Of a stretch of DNA of 64,000 nt, positions 62,809-64,000 are shown in pieces. The first letter of the stretch is position 1, and the number at the start of each line of letters is the position of its first letter. The position numbers and the translations under genes were made by a program. Where the stretch lies: the IMG/VR virus record IMGVR_UViG_3300017963_000029, positions 1 through 64,000 of that record. One strand, 5' to 3'. Under the pieces are notes generated by a model that worked only from the letters and a program-made list of their open reading frames with translations, searched no databases and was not told where the DNA came from. The DNA is from a virus.

Positions 62809-63021
62809 CTACGACGGGTTCTGCGGGTAGAAGGTCGTTATCATGGTGTCGGCCTCCTGCGCGCTGAATCCCCATCGTTGAAGTCTTCGGTGGAGGCGTT
62901 GTGCGTTGACGCCCTTGTTCACGAGGCAGACCATGGCCTCGTTGATGGCTTCCTGTGAAGCGCCGTCTCGTTTGGCGCGTTGCAAGGTGCGCCGGGCCTC
63001 TGCTCTTTGTTCGATGGGCAT
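62809..63021 (-). CDS. Small helical protein, paralog of 61667 gene
   Basis: 70 aa. C-terminal V-N-A-Q-R-L-H-R-R-L-Q-R-W-G-F-S-A-Q-E matches the 83-aa protein's G-F-D-E-K-D-I pattern. Lies between the two tandem paralogs. Confidence 0.62.
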   Translation of the reverse strand: MPIEQRAEARRTLQRAKRDGASQEAINEAMVCLVNKGVNAQRLHRRLQRWGFSAQEADTMITTFYPQNPS

Positions 63022-63030
63022 TTTATCTAC

Positions 63031-63858
63031 CTATCCCAGATCCTTAGGGAGATCGAACTCTGCGAAGAGGGTGGCGATGTACAGCTTGCCGATGGGGTTA
63101 CCATCGTTGGGTTGTACCTCGAGTCGGTACGGGTACGGAAACATGTGAGACTCGATGGTGTCCAAGAAGATGTTTCCGACGCTGTTTGCGCCAACAGAAT
63201 CGGTGTTGGACATCAACACCCGGTTTCCCTGGTCGTCGGACACGTAGCAGTTGAAGGTGTGGGGGTCCGAGTCGTAGTTGAACGCCAGGATGCTGGCCCC
63301 ACAGGGGTAGGAGCTGGTGGCCGGCATCTGCCAGGTCTTGCCCACCGGAGGTTGTGCGATGACTGTTCTTCCTCCGTTCACGATGGGGATGCGCTCGCAG
63401 ATGGCGTTTCGGGCATCGTGGATCGAGACGGGAATGAAAAGCAGTCCGTCGTTACCGGAAGGGTCGCCGCTCGTGATGCGGATGACCACTTTCTCACCCT
63501 CGACGAAACCAAACACGGCACAAGCCGGGTTGGGGGAGGGAATCTGGTCAAAACTTCCGTCCGAGAGAAGGGCGACGGTAGCGAGAGTGATCTCGTTTCC
63601 GTTCGCGTCGATGAAGATCACATCGTAGCCGATGTCCACGCCGCATCGGTTGTACAGGGATCCGATGGTCTGAAAGGCCACGACCCCTGCGAGACGGATC
63701 TTGTCCTTCAAGCCCTCGAGGACGGTGTGCTGACCTCCGGACTTGATGGGGACGATCTCGCCTGCGCCTTTCACGCCTTCGAAAAGGACTACAGGTCCCG
63801 GGCTGGTGTTCTTACCGGCGCGTTTCTGAAGGGGGTTGTCCCCGATTCCAGCTGGCAT
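63031..63858 (-). CDS. Beta-rich virion protein, paralog 2 with internal duplication
   Basis: 275 aa behind GAGGAGAAGAC. Internal halves carry D-V-I-F-I-D-A-N-G-N-E-I (about 78-89) and C-Y-V-S-D-D-Q-G-N-R-V (about 208-218). Second module F-N-Y-D-S matches paralog 1. Tandem duplication probably created the pair. Virion role is inferred. Confidence 0.75.
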   Translation of the reverse strand: MPAGIGDNPLQKRAGKNTSPGPVVLFEGVKGAGEIVPIKSGGQHTVLEGLKDKIRLAGVVAFQTIGSLYNRCGVDIGYDVIFIDANGNEITLATVALLSDGSFDQIPSPNPACAVFGFVEGEKVVIRITSGDPSGNDGLLFIPVSIHDARNAICERIPIVNGGRTVIAQPPVGKTWQMPATSSYPCGASILAFNYDSDPHTFNCYVSDDQGNRVLMSNTDSVGANSVGNIFLDTIESHMFPYPYRLEVQPNDGNPIGKLYIATLFAEFDLPKDLG

Positions 63859-63948
63859 GTCTTCTCCTCACCTACAGGGGTTGAGAGTCGCTTCAGATTA
63901 CCACGATTACGTATTAAAGGAAGAGGTCTGTAGCGTGCCAAAACAATG

Positions 63949-64000
63949 TTACCCAGGCTTGCCGCGGTACTTCTGCCACTCCCGATAGAAATCCCTCCAG
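63949..64000 (-). CDS. C-terminus of a minus-strand gene (5' part beyond window)
   Basis: The frame entering from the right reads WRDFYREWQKYRGKPG before TAA. Basic, aromatic end of an unseen protein upstream in the same operon. Function cannot be judged. Confidence 0.4.
   Translation of the reverse strand, partial: WRDFYREWQKYRGKPG

Noticed and set aside
62980-63933. 317-codon plus-strand frame opposite the 275-aa gene
   Set aside because: Low-complexity Val/Asp/Gly translation without motifs; the minus-strand gene has a strong leader and a paralog.

Overview
This window is a compact, gene-dense stretch of a bacteriophage-type genome, or an integrated or extrachromosomal phage-like element. 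It carries phage replication genes (primase-helicase, family A DNA polymerase, SNF2-type helicase, RecB/Cas4-type nuclease, DUF669-like protein), fibre proteins, three peptidoglycan hydrolases, a tyrosine recombinase and dozens of short genes joined by ATGA/TGATG overlaps. No rRNA or confident tRNA was seen. The host is inferred, not proven, to be a GC-rich Myxococcota/Deltaproteobacteria-like bacterium. The clues are a DGGTDAG-type cysteine-rich lipoprotein at 29109-29741 and a sigma region 4 protein of a type I associate with that group at 58018-58425.

Layout. (1) 1-424, plus strand: end of a lytic transglycosylase. (2) 421-16525, minus strand: a long operon-like block of membrane-anchored, repeat-bearing and beta-rich proteins, probably virion components, ending in a tyrosine recombinase. 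(3) 16526-16932: divergent intergenic region. (4) 16933-28825, plus strand: beta-rich virion or fibre proteins and a glycosidase-like spike protein, then two small membrane proteins and an enzyme cassette (Nudix, papain-like, dual-specificity phosphatase, RadC-type JAMM). (5) 28826-30194: terminators, the lipoprotein gene and a symmetric iteron dyad that looks like a replication origin. (6) 30195-32672, minus strand: primase-helicase. (7) 33006-49293, plus strand: replication, recombination and modification genes. (8) 49296-50642, minus strand: a small island with a Cro/CI-like regulator, an orphan adenine methyltransferase and a gene of unknown function. (9) 50699-60997, plus strand: small accessory genes with many zinc ribbons, an endolysin-like CHAP protein, a sigma region 4 protein, an HD nucleotidase and dCMP deaminase. 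(10) 60987-64000, minus strand: membrane-anchored M23 peptidase, two tandem paralogous beta-rich proteins and the end of another gene.

I recognise no terminase, portal, tape measure or sheath gene in 64 kb. At least eleven probable virion-block products have predicted membrane segments, and both a lytic transglycosylase and an M23 peptidase lie in or beside that block. This fits a tailless, membrane-containing virion better than a tailed one, but a capsid fold and a packaging ATPase cannot be assigned by eye. That is the main possible novelty here. Others are a 1.1-kb same-strand dual-coding overlap inside the cytosine methyltransferase gene, the symmetric iteron dyad, a four-times repeated N-V-[IV]-D-x-S-x-G-A-N-Y motif, and a membrane-anchored protein with eight peptidoglycan-binding-like units.
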